A stretch of DNA of 64,000 nt from Anastatus disparis. Taxonomy: Eukaryota; Arthropoda; Insecta; Hymenoptera; Eupelmidae. The position numbers were made by a program, and so were the translations under genes. Position 1 is the first letter of the stretch; each line of letters opens with the position of its first letter. The DNA is taken from contig JAFFSR010000218.1 of assembly GCA_017163975.1 (NCBI GenBank), forward strand, positions 682,001 through 746,000, written 5' to 3'. Of this stretch, positions 35,542 through 50,169 are shown one piece after another. The notes below the pieces were generated by a model. The model did no database searches and had not been told where the DNA came from. It saw only the letters and a list, made by a program, of their open reading frames with translations.

Positions 35542-38500
35542 ATGGCTGGTAAGTATCGCTTCGCAAATTTGACCTCTCTTCATTATTTTCAATATTTTTC
35601 TGTGAAATATTTAACTAAAAAATTTTTTCTATGCTCTATATTGAAATTTCGCTGATTATTCGCGATGACGGGTATGAATTTGTGTTAAATTCGATCATAT
35701 TTTAGTGTATCGGCAAGTTTTAAAATCATTCTATATAACAGTGTCTTGTTATTTTAGAACGTTCGATTTTTATTGTTGAAAAATAAAGGAATGTTGAAAT
35801 AAAAAAGAAAGTAAATTAATTGATGAAAAACGAAAAATTAAAATCGTGGTTATGTTGCCGAATTTATTGAAATTATAGGCATTAAATTTTAAAAATTGTT
35901 TTCCATGATGAACTTGCATTTTCTAGAGTTTTCTGATTTAAAATGCAAATTTTTCATAATTTATACAGAATCTTTTTCCGTAGAATATCGTTGAATTTTG
36001 CCAAATTTAATGCAATTAATACATCAAATTTTTATATTATAGCGGAAAATCCTTTTAAGAATTTGCTGCAGTCTGTTGATGTAGCAGGCAAGGAGAAGAA
36101 ATTCTTTAATATTACTGCTTTTGGTGATAAATATGGTAAGTTTGAAAAAAACAAATTTATTTTTACATACTAATAATAATTAGGTAACATGTTACTGTGA
36201 TTTGTGTATTATGATGCAATATTATCATAGTGTGTAAATTATAAGAAAATATTAATTTTTTAATACATCATACAAAAAGTTTATAATTTTTATATTTTAT
36301 TTTAATTTACAGATAGGTTGCCGTTTTCGGTGAGAGTATTACTTGAAAGTGCTGTGAGAAATTGTGATGAGTTCCAAGTTAAAAAAAGTGATGTCGAGAA
36401 AATTTTGGACTGGGAAAAAAATCAAGCTGTGGAAGAAGGCGTGGAAGTGGCATTCAAATCTGCCAGAGTAATCCTTCAGGTAAATAATAATTAAAAAAAT
36501 TATTTAAACAAAGGATTTCTTTTTTTTTTAATTTAGTTGCAATATAGTGAAATAACATATGATAAAGCCTAAATTAAAATTATCGATTTCTTTTGGAATT
36601 TAAGCATGGATTTATCACATCAAAACATTGATAAGTTAAGATAAAAATATTAGCAAAATATATTAGCAAACATTTTATTGATTAATCAATAATGATAATA
36701 TTTATTTATATTCACTTAATAACTATGTCAAAATATATATATCAAACACAAATTTTACTATCAGAAACACTTGAACGTGAAACTAGATAAATACTGTTTA
36801 CTTTTACTATCACCTTAGGCAGATTGAATCATATCAATGTTATTTATGAGTTTCAATGTAACTAAAAACATTTAGAATGTATTTCTATTATGCAATCGTC
36901 TTTTGCAATTTCCTTTGAAATTATAAAAACATTAATTAAATATTATTTATATAAATATTACTAATTAGTTATTAAAAAATCAGTTTTTCTGTATTTAAAA
37001 AAAAATCAGTTAAAAAGTATAAATAAGTTTAAAAAAAGATTTCAGTATTGCGACTTAATATTATTTAATTAGTGTTATTAGAAGTATAAATACTACATAT
37101 AATTAATAAAATTATCATCAATTTTTTTTTTTTTATATAGGATTTTACTGGAGTTCCAGCAGTTGTTGATTTTGCTGCTATGAGAGATGCTGTTAAAAGG
37201 CTTAATGGTGATCCAAACAAAATTAATCCCGTTTGTCCATCTGATCTAGTCATTGATCATTCTATACAAGTTGATTTTACAAGAAGGTATTTATTTTGAA
37301 AATTATTTATTATTTAAAAATTTATTTTAATTATCACCATTTAAATTATCACTAGCAAATTTAGATAATAAATTATTTCTTTTTTAATGTTTTTTTTTAA
37401 AATATTAATTAAATAAAAAGTTTAATAATTTTCTATATTTTATATATATTTTATGTATTATATAAATTTTATAGCGAAGATGCTGGCAAAAAGAATGAAG
37501 AAATGGAATTTGTCAGGAACAAGGAAAGATTTATGTTTTTAAAATGGGGTGCCAAAGCTTTTGAAAATATGTTAATTGTTCCACCTGGCAGTGGTATCGT
37601 TCATCAAGTTAATTTGGAATATTTAGCCAGAGTTGTATTCGATATGAATGATTATTTGTTCCCTGATAGCGTTGTCGGAACAGATTCTCATACTACAATG
37701 ATTAACGGTCTTGGTGTTCTTGGTTGGGGTGTTGGAGGTATTGAAGCCGAAGCTGTTATGCTTGGACAAGCCATATCTATGCTTATTCCAAAAGTTGTTG
37801 GTTATAAATTAGTTGGAGAATTGAATCAATATGTTACCTCTACTGATCTTGTACTCACAATAACAAAGGTAAACCATTAAACATAATAACTTTAACGCTA
37901 AAATTTTCAATCAAATAAAGATTTGTTTTAAAAATAATTTTAAAAATAATTTAGAAACAATAAAGTAAATATATGGTTTCCAATTTGTTTTTAAAGAATA
38001 CTTATGTTTGAATAAAAAAAAAGATATTAAAATTACAGAGAAAGGACTTCGATTTATATTTAAAAAATAAATTATTTTATTTTTTAGAATTTAAGACAAC
38101 TTGGAGTTGTAGGAAAATTCGTCGAATTCTTTGGTCCTGGTGTGGCTCAATTAAGCATTGCTGATCGAGCCACTATTTCTAATATGTGTCCTGAATACGG
38201 TGCAACAGTAGGTTTCTTCCCTGTTGACCATCAGAGTTTGGCATATCTGCGTCAAACTAGTTAGTATATTATAAATTTTTTTTTATAAATTATTAATCAA
38301 CGTATATATAAAAAATACCGTTAAATTTTTAGGTCGATCTGAGGAGCATATCGAAAGAATTGAAAAATATCTTAAAGCAGTGCGTATGATTAGAAATTAT
38401 GATGATCCAAAACAAGATCCCGTATTTTCTGAAGTTGTTACATTGAATCTCGCAACAGTAGTTTCAAGTGTTAGCGGACCAAAACGACCTCACGATCGAG

Positions 38501-41500
38501 TTTCTGTAGTTGATATGAAGAAGGACTTTAATGCTTGTCTCACAAACAAAGTAAGTGTTTGAAAAAATTTTTTTTCAATAATTAAAAATAAATCATTTCT
38601 AACTTATTATATTTAGTTTTGAATATTCTGTATATGATTTCTATAGAAATTCATCTTAGAAATTCATATTAGAATATTCATTAAGCTATCTTTTAAAATT
38701 TTCTGATTTATTATATTAGTATACTTACGTACAGATGGTATAAAATGAATTATTTTTCATTAATCCATTGTAACAACTTTTTTAAAAGTTAATAATAATG
38801 GAATCTGATATTGATGTTGATGATAGAAAAGTACTTATATCTGATATATATGATGATAGAAAAGTACTTATATGGGACAAACATAACCCAGTGACGTGTT
38901 AATTTTATCGCCAACCAGGATCACGTTTATCTCATGTCGTACTTTATTACTCCTTTTCCTTTTGTTTAAAATAACGATTATTGAAATAGTTTTCAAATAG
39001 TAAATTTGATGATTTTGAATGGCAGAATATTAAGTAACTACTGCTGTGATATGTAAATTTTATACCACAAGTCACGGCAGAAGTTCCTCCAAATTCCGCC
39101 ATCAAATAAGTTTTTTTCCTTTAAATTGTTCATCTGAAATTTCTTCTTTTAAAATCACTTTGAGTTAAATTATTTTTTAATATTTAAAATTCCAATGAAA
39201 ATTTTGATTTTTAAAATCCATCGCTAATTGTTTATGAGAGTTTTCTTCGAGGCTATGTCCGCGTACATTTTGCCTTGCTGATCTAGCTTTATGATCTTTC
39301 AAATCACCATACAGTTAGATCACCAAAGAAAAATATACGGGACGTTAAAATAAATTTCTTTTCTTTCTTCTGTTCTTCGTAATGTATTCATAAAAATCTT
39401 CCATGTTGATTGACAAATAAATAAACTTCGTTGTTGATTCTCAAAGTCAGGGACGAGTATTTCGATCTAGTCACGAATTATAACTATCCACGTGTCACTA
39501 GACCGATACTACGTCCCTAACGTGGAGATGATATTTTATTTATTTACATGTTCTTTTTTCTAATTTTATATTATTCTATGTTAGATTATTGATGTATCTG
39601 ATGTATAGAGGCAGACATAGGATGAATCCTACCCGGTGAGGTTTTTTAATAACACCCTGACCAGGACAGATTTCACCCGACATCAATCTTTTTCTCGTTC
39701 TCCAGTTTCGCTTATTACTTAAATTACAGTTATTACTTTAATAGTTAGATAATTTAATTTTAAAATCATTAGTATTTTAATACAAAATATTTCAATATAA
39801 GGAACACTAAAATATGAACGCTAAAATTTTTCTTAAATTATCTAACTTTACAATTTTTTAAAAATAAAATACAATAATAATAGAGTAAAGTTTTAATGAC
39901 TTGAATAAAACGCGATAAAATTTAGCTGACATTACTAAAATAAAAAATCCTTTTACGTATAAAAAAAATTTATAAACTTTTGATACACGAAGAATGAATG
40001 AGACATTAATAAATTCCACAAATGTTGCCGAATGTAACAAAATACTTTGATGAGTTAGCTAGCAAATAATTTTTCATTAAAAATTCAATTTTATAGAAGT
40101 CTCAAAAATATTTATTTCTTTTAAATTATTTTAAAAATCAAACTACGTTTAAATTAAAATTTTTTTTTACTTTAATAATATTTATTTGAATTATTGTTTT
40201 TAATATACGTAGACACGTTGTAAAATTTCTACATATAGTTAAAAAAATTAAAAACAGATAATTTAAAAAATCAAAGTTTATCAAATAAAAACTTAACGGA
40301 AAATCAACAAATGTACCGTAAATCATAACAAACTTATATCCTCTACCATAATAACATCCTCACAAATAAACACTTTATTTTGTAAAATCACGTTAACGTA
40401 TATATCATCGAAAACTTTTATCACAAACTACAGTACGTTAATCCAAAAAATTAAAAACTTTTATTACCTTATATACAAAAGTATATTATAACTTTATTTT
40501 TTTTTTCAAACTTAAACACGGTGTCTTTAACTATAAGACTGACGATTGTCAATGCTTAGCAGGCCTCATTTATACTTGCAATCTATATCGTTTTCCCATC
40601 CCCTCTCTCTCTCTCTCTTTCTTTTTTCTATATTTCATTCTTTTGTATTTTATGATTTGTGTATATGGGAATTCGTTTTGTTAAATACACCCCCTCGACG
40701 CTATTGGGCATCGCTTACACTTTTGCTTTTAACTGTACACGGTCATTTTCACTTGACTATTTTGTTGGAAGGGATTTTTCTTTCTTTTTTCTTGAAAAGC
40801 GAAAATGTCGTTAGATTTATGGTGGTTAAAGGTAGAAATATTTTGAAAGCATAGTTAATTTTTATTTGGGCTATTAAAGGAAATTTTGGAAATTTTTATT
40901 TTAGAAATTTTCGTTAACTAGCTTTTTTTGTTAATGTACAGATTACTTTTATTTTTGTAATAAAATCGATTTTTTGTTGTTGAAAATTTTGAAAAAAAGA
41001 TAACTGCTACCAATAAATCATTCTATTAGAATAAATATTTACTTTTCAAAATATTATTTTTATTTTCATTCTCATACGTTACATGTTTACATTATTAAAT
41101 CTAATGTTTTCATAGATTTAAAATTCGTCTGTTATTTTGTATTTACAAAATTTGCTTTAAATCAATGCCAGTTAAAAGAAAGTTTTCAAATAACGTTTAA
41201 ATATACATTTTTTATTTGCTTTTTCTTTATTTTATATTAAATTTTATTCATTAATAATAATTAATAATAATTAATTAATAAAAATTATGATTACTCAATT
41301 TTAAGAATTAAATTAATAACCAATTTAATAAACGAGACGGTTTTATCAAACTGTATCACCTTTCATCAAATATATTTACAATGATTTTTCAATTGAAAAA
41401 AAATTATTTTAAATTTGACTAATTTATTATCTTTATTTTTTAAAACAAAATAGATTATAGTATTTCTATATTTTACTTTTCATCAAAATCTTTTTCTTTC

Positions 41501-44500
41501 GAACCTTTACATAAAAAAATTAATCCTATAGCTAAATAACGAAATTTATTCAAAAGGTATAAAAATGACAGTTTGCTAAAAGCAAGTGTGTCTCGAAAAC
41601 ATTCCTTTCTTACAAAAGAAGGATAAAGCTTAAAACGAACGTAATGAAATTCAAGTGCAATGTACTAAACAACTATTCGCCTACGTTAGCGAGTTTGAAT
41701 TCAATAAAATTTATATATTGTGTACAGGTGCTCGTATATACGTGATCCGTGCACGTATACGTTTAACCTACAAGATTAAAAGTCATCAAACTCATTGGAT
41801 CTTTTTTTATAATGCAATTTCGTTTTTATTTCTTCTATCCTTTTCTTTTTAACTTTTATTTCCTTAACTTCTAATGAAAAGTTCAGCTTTGTAAGAATAT
41901 CGTTTTTCTGCTGACGGACGATCGGTTGATGAACCTTTTGACTAAAATGTTATTTCATGACGAGGACGGTTTGCTTAAATTTCGACGAGCTATAGACTTT
42001 GGTCTGATGCCTTTTATTGAAACTAATGTACGATTTATAAAATTTAGTCTTTTTTTCTTTATTCGAGGCTTAATATTGTAAGCCTATACAATTTTAACGA
42101 CCATTTGAATAATTATTGTTAAATAGTCGAAAATTGTATTTATGTTTTAAATTGTCAATATTTTTTTCTTAAATATATTTACTTTTTGTTAAGTAAATTT
42201 TGTTAAAAAAGAAATTGTTTTCAGATTTATAAAACAAATTCTAATTTCAAAAATTATATATTATGTTTGTTTACATGACTGTCGAAAAGATTCTTTTAAA
42301 TTTTAATATAACGTAAATAAAAGTAACGCTTACTTTAATTAAATGTTTGTTTACACCAGTTTGTTTGATATTTTTCATTTAAAATAATACATAAATTGTT
42401 TCTTTTTAATAAAATTTCTTTCTTTTAAATTAAATATCATTTTTTTAAAGTTATTCACTATAAATAATGAGATCGAACATTATTGGCCATCGAATTCAAA
42501 CGCGAATATCGAATTTATTCAACTTTTAAAATAAAAAAACAATGTTAGTAAATATTTCATGATTAAATTCTTATAATTTAGATATGTTATATAACCAGTT
42601 TTATTGAATAACAAAAATTATAATTTAAATTAATTTTATTTTGTAAAATTAACCAATAATATTATTAAAAAATAGATAATTTTTGAGATTAAAATTTTAA
42701 AATTTACTGAAAAGAAAAATAAAACACAAATGAGTCATGGGCGTACAAAATTCAAAGACGCTAATTCACTAATTAAAAAAAAAATCAAAGAATTTTCTTT
42801 CAAAACTAATTCCGCGTATGAATTTCAACACAAATTGCACAAGTCCAAAGAAACATTTGAGTCGTTCGATATACAACCGAAATAATATATGAATAGGACT
42901 ATGAATAACGAAAAGTGATACGAAGCATCATCAGCAATTTTATTTCTCGTGATCACGATAAAATAATATCCGATTTTAAGCTTTTAATTCAGCTCGATAA
43001 ATTTAACGAAAGGTTTTATTATTTTTACGATTTTTTACTGTATATATTTTAATTAAATAGTATTATTTTCAAAAAATATAATGAACTTGTTAATAAATTT
43101 TGTCTAAATTCTAATGCTAAATTTATATTGATGGAGCCTTTATTGTTTCTATATAAAATTTAATCAAAATTTTAAAATTAAAATAATATCAAAATCTTTT
43201 TGATTTTATGAAAATTATAATGAAAATACTTTAAATTTACATGGCTAAACAGAAAAAAAATTGTTAACAAAGATCATCACCACTTAAACTTAAAAATCCA
43301 TCAGAGTTAATAATTCCAACAGAAAATCATTATCTTAAGTACATTCTTAAAACTTGTAATTATTTTCTGCATCTAATGTATTACTAATGTACTAATACAT
43401 TTTTCCTCATCACGTTAAGGTATTGAAAACAAAAGAGATTTCAACAAATAGCGATATACAATCTTATATTGTTTTATAATTCTAATATTGTACTAATTGT
43501 CGAAATGAATAACTGCGTCTTTGACGCAGACAAATTGATTTTTAAGTACGTATTTATATTTTGGAAAAAAATTTTTCCAGTTAATGCACTTTCACCCAGG
43601 ATAAAAGATATTTTTTCCTTTTGAATTTCAGTGAATTGGGCAAATGTAAACTACAATTTTATCAGTGGGACTAATGAGTTATGGGGACTATTTATCAAAT
43701 TGTTATAAGATTGAAAAATTTTAACAATAATTTCATGGTAAATTTTCGTTGAATCGTGTATGATATTTATAGTTTAAATTGTAAGTTTACTTTATCAGCT
43801 TGTTACAAGAACCTTTTCATAGCTTTTATTTATCACAAAATGTTAAAAATTGTATTTCTAAAAACAAATCATTGAAATATCATTTACACAAATGATAAAA
43901 TATTCGTCTATATTTTTAATAAAAATTTAGAGTTCATCGAAATTCACAATAATTATTTCTATTGAAAAAACTTGATTTTTTAATCAACAGATTTCAAAAC
44001 TTATCAATTCATACGTCAGTTAAATATCAACATTATAATTATTTGAATTTATTTCAAATAAATATCCTCAAAACTTAGACTATAAAAATAAAAGCTTAGA
44101 GCCAATGTCAAATAATACAAACAATAACGCTTCATCATACGAAACGTTCTCTCCTTACAAAAGATGTTTGGAAAAAAAAAGAAAGAAAATGACAATTTAA
44201 TAAAGAAACAAAGGAAGTGAGCAAAATTGCAATCCTTAAGTTATTTTTCAAAAGCTTTAATTTCTATCATCCTAACGGCTTACCGGGAAATCTGATATAG
44301 ATGTTTTAAGTGTTTGCTAATTGAAAATCGATCGCTTTTAGAAACACTCGACTATTGTTAATTTCTTTTTTTCTTTATAGGATGATTATTATGTTCTTTT
44401 TTCTATGGCTTTTGTCAATGACTTTTTTTCTATTTATTTGATATTTTTGTTGTTTGGACAATTTAATAATAAATGTTAATTATATATAAGTTTGTTATTA

Positions 44501-47500
44501 TCGAGATTTTATTTTCTTAAATTTCAAATTCGTTTTCTCATAATACAAAAGAAAAAGATTTTTGACAAGGTAGCGTTAAATAGACATTTTGAAGTACTTA
44601 TAAATTTAACCATTGTTTACAGGTAGGCTTCAAAGGTTACGGTCTAACTCCAGAGAAGGTAAAATCCGAGGGCATTTTTCAATTCGAGGGCAAAGATTAT
44701 ACCCTAAAACATGGTTCGGTTGTCATTGCTGCAATTACTAGCTGTACCAATACGAGCAATCCCAGCGTTATGCTTGGTGCAGGTATGAAAAAAAATGTAT
44801 TTTTATTTATTATTTTGTCTATTTTTTATAGTATTGAGAGATTTTTTAAAAATTTTATCGGTTTATTGAATGAATTCATTTTGACGGAATTTAAATTTTG
44901 TTTTGAAATTGCAAGGTACCGTTAAGCTGTTTATGTTCAAAAATGTTGGAATAGGTGCGGGATTTTAATTTATGGTATATAAACAAAACGAATATTTACG
45001 ATTTATATTTAAAAATTATTTCAAATTTAACGTCACTTCAATATAATTTAAGGTGTTTAGAGAGTTCAAGACTGTATATATAGTTTAAGTTACAAAAGAA
45101 AACAAAATCTTTTTTATCATTTAAATAATTTTTGTAAAATATGTTAATAATTTATTAACGTGTTTGATTTTAATTATGTTTACTATGTCTTTTTAGAATC
45201 AATCTTAGTCAATTTTTTAAATGTTTCATTTTATAGACGGTATTCTTCAACTGATTAAAATTTAAATAAAAAAATTCATAAGTTTATATTCGGTTTATTG
45301 AAAAATATCTAAAAGTTACAAACTTGGATAATTTTTTTGATTTTCATAACTACATTTTTCTTCAATTTTCTTTAAAAAAAAAAGAAAAATTAAGTACTAT
45401 GAAAAGTGTATGTAGAAAATTTTTGAAAGTATAAAATTTCATATTTTCAACACATGTTTTCATATTATTTGATTTTTTTAAAAATTTTATTTAACGTCGC
45501 TGTATTTACGCTATCATTGCGTTGCTAATTAGCGACCCCGAGATTATGAATCGCTCTACCGACTGAGCCTCTGATATCTCTTCATAGTGTTTATCATACA
45601 TATGATAAAATATTAATTTTACTAAATTATTTAAAAATTCTTATTAACTAAATTTTTAAAATTATTTTCCAAAGCAAACCTACAATTTACATAAAATCAT
45701 AAATATTTTTCAGGTATATTAGCGAAGAAAGCTGTAGAAGCTGGATTGACCGTTGCGCCTTATATTAAAACATCATTGTCGCCGGGTTCCGGTGTTGTAA
45801 CTTATTACCTTAAAGAAAGCGGTGTTTGCCCAGCACTTGAGCAGCTCGGTTTTGATATCGTTGGTTATGGATGTATGACTTGTATTGGTAATAGCGGCCC
45901 CTTACCTGATTCAATGGTTGAAGCTATTGAAAAGGTTTGTTTTTATAATTGAATAATTTATTAGAGTTATCTAAAGATTTTTATATAAAAATATCATGTA
46001 AAATTATTAGTCTCGATATAGCTAAAGAGTCAAAAAGCTGTTACTGATAGTACAGCAAACCAGAAATGATATTGTTGAATTAATTTATTGAATTTGTTTT
46101 TGATTCATTTAAGGAAAAATCCTATTTCTAATACCGCAATCATTTTTCAAATATTATAGTGCGTCATATATGACGTCTTTGTAAAAAAAAAATAACTGTC
46201 ATTTCTGCAATTAAAATCTCATTTAAAAAAAAAGTTTTTTAAGTATGAGATTAGAAGCAAATTTTCAAAGATATCTTAATTTATTTAAATAATCAATGAA
46301 GTTTATAAAATAATTATTTTAAAAAATCTAATATAATTTTTTAATTTTTATAGAATGAATTAGTTTGTTGTGGTGTACTTTCTGGCAATCGGAATTTCGA
46401 GGGAAGAATTCATCCTAATACCAGAGCCAATTATTTAGCTTCTCCACTTTTGGTTATTGCTTATGCTATCGCTGGAACTGTTGATATCAACTTTGAAACA
46501 GAACCTTTAGGTAATTTAATCATTTTATATTTTAATTATATGATTTCATAATTTCAGTAAATATTTTAATTATTTTATAAATTAATGTTTTTTTTTTAAC
46601 AAAGTTAAATTCCTTTAATTAATCATAATATTCATATTTTTCAACAGGTCGTAGAGCAGATGGTAAAGAAATTTTCCTGCATGACATTTGGCCAACTCGT
46701 GCAGAAATTCAAGCAGTAGAACAAAAACACGTTATTCCAGCAATGTTTAAAGAAGTTTACAGTAAAATTGAGCGAGGTAGCAATAACTGGGCCAATCTTG
46801 CCGCACCAAGTGGTAAACTTTACCCTTGGGACCTTAATTCCACCTACATTAAAAATCCACCGTATTTTGAGGGTTTACAGAGGGTAAGAATTTTATAAAA
46901 ATCACAATAAAAAATAATTAATTCAATAATTTTTTAAAATTTAATTGATTGCATGAAAATTTTTGGATAATTTTATTTGATATTTAGCAGTTGATATTTT
47001 ATTATAATACAGCAGAAAATTTATTATGATTTTTTGAAAATATTAAATTAGTCAAAAAATATTTCAATTTATAAATGTTGCATACTTGATGATAATTTGA
47101 TTAATTTTTGTCTGCAGGAACTGCCAACAATCAAGCCAATTCAGAAAGCTCGTGTACTTCTCAATCTTGGAGATTCGGTTACCACGGACCATATTAGTCC
47201 CGCTGGTAGCATAGCACGTAATTCTCCTGCAGCTAGATATTTATCAAAGAGAGGGTAAACGATTATTTCATTGTGAAAAGTTTTAATAATTAAATGGTAC
47301 AGGTTTTTTTTACTAAATCGTTTATTAATTTTAGACTAAATCCAAAAGACTTTAATTCCTACGGCTCTCGACGAGGAAATGATGCAGTTATGGCTCGAGG
47401 TACTTTCGCAAACATTCGATTATTAAATAAATTCATAGGCAAACCTGGTCCTCGAACAATTTACATTCCAACAAACGAAGAGGTTTGTTCAGAATAAATT

Positions 47501-47994
47501 AAAATCTTATTTAATTACAAAGTGTATAAATTTTGTTTTAATTGAAAATAATTTTGAAATTATTTAATTTCTAGATGGACGTGTTTGACGCAGCAGAAAA
47601 ATATATGAATGATGGTGCAACATTGATTGCATTAGTAGGTAAAGAGTATGGTTCAGGTTCATCGCGAGATTGGGCAGCTAAAGGTCCATTTTTACTTGGT
47701 ATTCGAGCAGTCATCGCTGAATCTTATGAGCGCATTCACCGCTCAAATCTTGTTGGAATGGGTATTGTACCCTTACAATATCTTCCTGGCCAAAATACCG
47801 AAAGTCTTGGACTTACAGGTTACGAACTTTTCGACATTGACATTCCACAAAATATTCAACCAGGTCAAAAGATCAAAGTAAAAACAGATAAAGGTCATAA
47901 TTTCGAAGTTATTGTGAGGTTCGATACAGAAGTAGACTTGACTTACTTTAAAAATGGTGGGATTCTTCAATACATGATCAGAAGTATGATTTGA
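35542..47994 (+). CDS. Cytosolic aconitase / iron regulatory protein 1
   Basis: Fourteen coding exons, all GT-AG and in phase: 35542-35548, 36043-36135, 36313-36479, 37141-37286, 37475-37868, 38088-38259, 38333-38550, 44623-44782, 45714-45934, 46354-46510, 46648-46883, 47118-47254, 47335-47482, 47575-47994. They give 891 aa; human IRP1 is 889. With an intact [4Fe-4S] cluster the family converts citrate to isocitrate in the cytosol; without it IRP1 binds iron-responsive elements in mRNA. Cluster ligands are present: Cys440 (SCTNTSNPS), Cys506 and Cys509 ([10 protein letters not shown]). The catalytic loop GSGSSRDW is at about 779-785, and substrate-binding motifs DSHTTM and SGNRNFEGR are intact. 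The N-terminus MAAENPF lacks a mitochondrial presequence, which supports the IRP1/cytosolic form over mitochondrial aconitase. The first exon encodes only two codons and one base. Poly(A) signal at 48199. Confidence 0.95.
38551..44622 (+). other. 6.07 kb intron 7 of IRP1
   Basis: By far the longest intron of the gene. Donor G/GTAAGTG follows codons for LTNK; acceptor is TTGTTTACAG. Contents: AT-rich sequence, a small hairpin at 39449-39519 and a CT-rich tract at about 40590-40625. The open frames within (for example 40546-40854, 41655-41852) have no domain and low-complexity composition. No nested gene or RNA gene recognised. Confidence 0.7.
39449..39519. repeat. Small imperfect hairpin (MITE relic?)
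   Basis: AGGGACGAGTATTTCGATCT faces a close inverted copy ending ATACTACGTCCCT, with ATCTAGTCACG/CGTGTCACTAGAC continuing the stem. No target duplication could be assigned. Confidence 0.45.
45481..45580 (-). mobile_element. tRNA-Met-type SINE fragment, internally deleted
   Basis: In IRP1 intron 8. Tail part (TTTTATTTAACGTCGCTGTA) and tRNA-like head (GATTATGAATCGCTCTACCG) are present, but about 80 bp between them, including the B box, is missing. An older copy of the family at 28274, 30410 and 48986. Confidence 0.75.
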
Positions 47995-48198
47995 GGAACA
48001 TAAAAATTTAGGTCTAAAGGGAAAAAATTGTATATAATTTATAAACATTTGTTCAAGGTTGTCAAAAAATAGCAATAAGGAAGTGAATATACACAATGAT
48101 AAGACATGGAATTTGAGTAATCAAAGACTTTATTTTGTAAGCGTTTTTATATAATTTTATTAATATTTTGTAAGATTAGTCAGCGGACTTTTGTTTTT

Positions 48199-48204
48199 AA
48201 TAAA
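48199..48204 (+). terminator. Poly(A) signal AATAAA of IRP1
   Basis: AATAAA 205 nt after the IRP1 stop codon, the first canonical signal downstream. Confidence 0.5.
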
Positions 48205-48985
48205 GTACAAACTTCGATTTCATAATACTAGTTAAAATAATATAATTATTGTATTAATATTCTTACAGTCTCCAGAAGTACTGTAATAATATTATATTTT
48301 TATATATAGTATTTTAATTCTCAAATTCCATTTTATCATTATATATTATATCCCACACAAAATTATTTTAAAATTGTAAGTTAAAGTGCTTTTAATATGA
48401 TTCGTTTAATAAAATTGAACATCATTATAAAGTTAAAAACTATTTTATGCTCTTAGAAATATGTTCCATGTATTTTTTTAACATGCAGTTCAATTTATAA
48501 TATGCAAATGTTTGATCGTGTGTATTATGTTATATAATTTCTTTCCCTAATCAAATAGACCAAATGTTTAGAGAATTGAGTGGTTACTTAAAGCTTAGCT
48601 TCAGGTTTGGTAAATTGAGAAAGGTCTTAATTAAAAGATCTCTTAGCTCAATGTAAAGCGCAAATGGAAAAAAATTATGAGACTTCAAAAAGACTCTAGT
48701 GTATGTAGATTATTCTTTTGTTATAAAATTACTGGTATTTTTAGTTATCGGTATTTCCTGATATTGTCTAAAAATGCCAATGCATTATTAATTCATATTT
48801 TTATATTTTACAAAAAAAAAGATATTTTATACATATATTGTAATCATAATTATTCTGCATATGTATTAATATGCTGTTCACAATAAATTGTTAACGAAAC
48901 TTTTACAAACTTTTAATTTTTATTTTGTCTCCTTTTATCACTATACCATCGAACAATATATCTATCAATTTTAAAAATTCAAAAT
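48205..48985. other. Intergenic, AT-rich
   Basis: No ORF with recognisable content (48677-48886 is AT-driven) and no repeat seen. Confidence 0.5.
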
Positions 48986-49185
48986 TTTTTTTTTCTATTG
49001 AACGTTGCTGTATTTATGCTATCATTGCCATGCTAATTAGCAACGGAGTTCGTCAATGTGTTTGTGAACAAAGCACATATAGCGTATACAGTGGTACTTG
49101 TATCGATCGGCCAAGAGCAGGATTCGAACTCGGGACCTCGAGATTATGAATCCATCACTCTACCGAGTAAGCCGCTGAGACCTCT
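48986..49185 (-). mobile_element. tRNA-Met-type SINE, copy 4
   Basis: Nearly full-length minus-strand copy: B box region CAGGATTCGAACTCGGGACC, anticodon region GATTATGAATCCATCACTCT and body with TACAGTGGTACTTGTATCG. The A-box side is mutated (TACCGAGTAAGCCGC). The 48925-49149 open frame runs through it and is not a gene. Confidence 0.85.
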
Positions 49186-50169
49186 GTTATGATAAATATA
49201 ATAAATGAAAATCAAAGGTGTTAATTAAATTATAATGATTATAGACATTTTCTAAAAAAATATTTTTATATACATAACAAATACATACTTTATGCATTTT
49301 TCAATAATATGCTGTACATTTATTTTTTTTAAATGTTGGAAACATTATAATTGATATCATAACTATCATTTATTTACAATCTTTCAAGCAAATATAAATC
49401 TACTAAAATTTATTATTGAATTCTTTTAATTTCCAGTCTCTAATAATTGTTTATTGCATTAATTTTGGATCAAATGTTTTTGACATAATTATTTTTATTT
49501 TAAAGTTAAAATGTAAATATAATTTTTATAATAAAGCTATGCATTTTTGTAATCAATATCTGAGAAAATTGTTAATATTTTTATTACTTTATATTTATAT
49601 ATTATAATAAAAAACAAATATTTCACGTAAACAAGCTTTAAATGACTTTCTTATCGTTATTTTGTATCGTAATTATATTTTCAGGATTTTGAAATGTTTC
49701 CAGTTGTGTACAGCATTTGCATTTCTTATCTCTTCTTCATGTACAATGAACTATCACAAGCAAGTTGATTTTTAAATATTTCTTATAAGCAATCAATCAA
49801 AGAAAAGAAAAAAATTATTATAATTTTTTTGTATTCTTTATTTCGACAATTCACAATAGATACATATGCAGAAACTGTAACATAAATTGTTACCTATGTA
49901 AAGTGATTTTAACTACTCATACTAATTAAAGTGTTGTCAATTAACATATTACATCTCACTGTGAATAATCATTGCTTATTAGAAATATCAAAAGTTCTTA
50001 AATAAAAATTGTATTTGAGAATACAGATTCAATATGAATAATTCTATTCTTTATAATATTCAATTATTAAGTCAATAAGGCTTTTTTCTAATTGAATTTT
50101 CAAATTTTTGTAGTAAATAAATTAATATCATTGTCATAGTTAAATTTCGACCTTATTATTCCACTAATT
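49186..50169. other. Intergenic, AT-rich
   Basis: 3' side of FBXW4. No gene or structured repeat seen; it contains the FBXW4 3' UTR, whose end I cannot place. Confidence 0.5.

Noticed and set aside
40546..40854. 102-codon ORF in the large IRP1 intron
   Set aside because: Low-complexity Ser/Leu/Phe-rich translation of a CT-rich tract; no domain and no splice context.
36043..47994. Mitochondrial aconitase for the plus-strand gene
   Set aside because: Length (891 aa), lack of a presequence and close agreement with the IRP1 order of motifs favour the cytosolic/IRP1 type.
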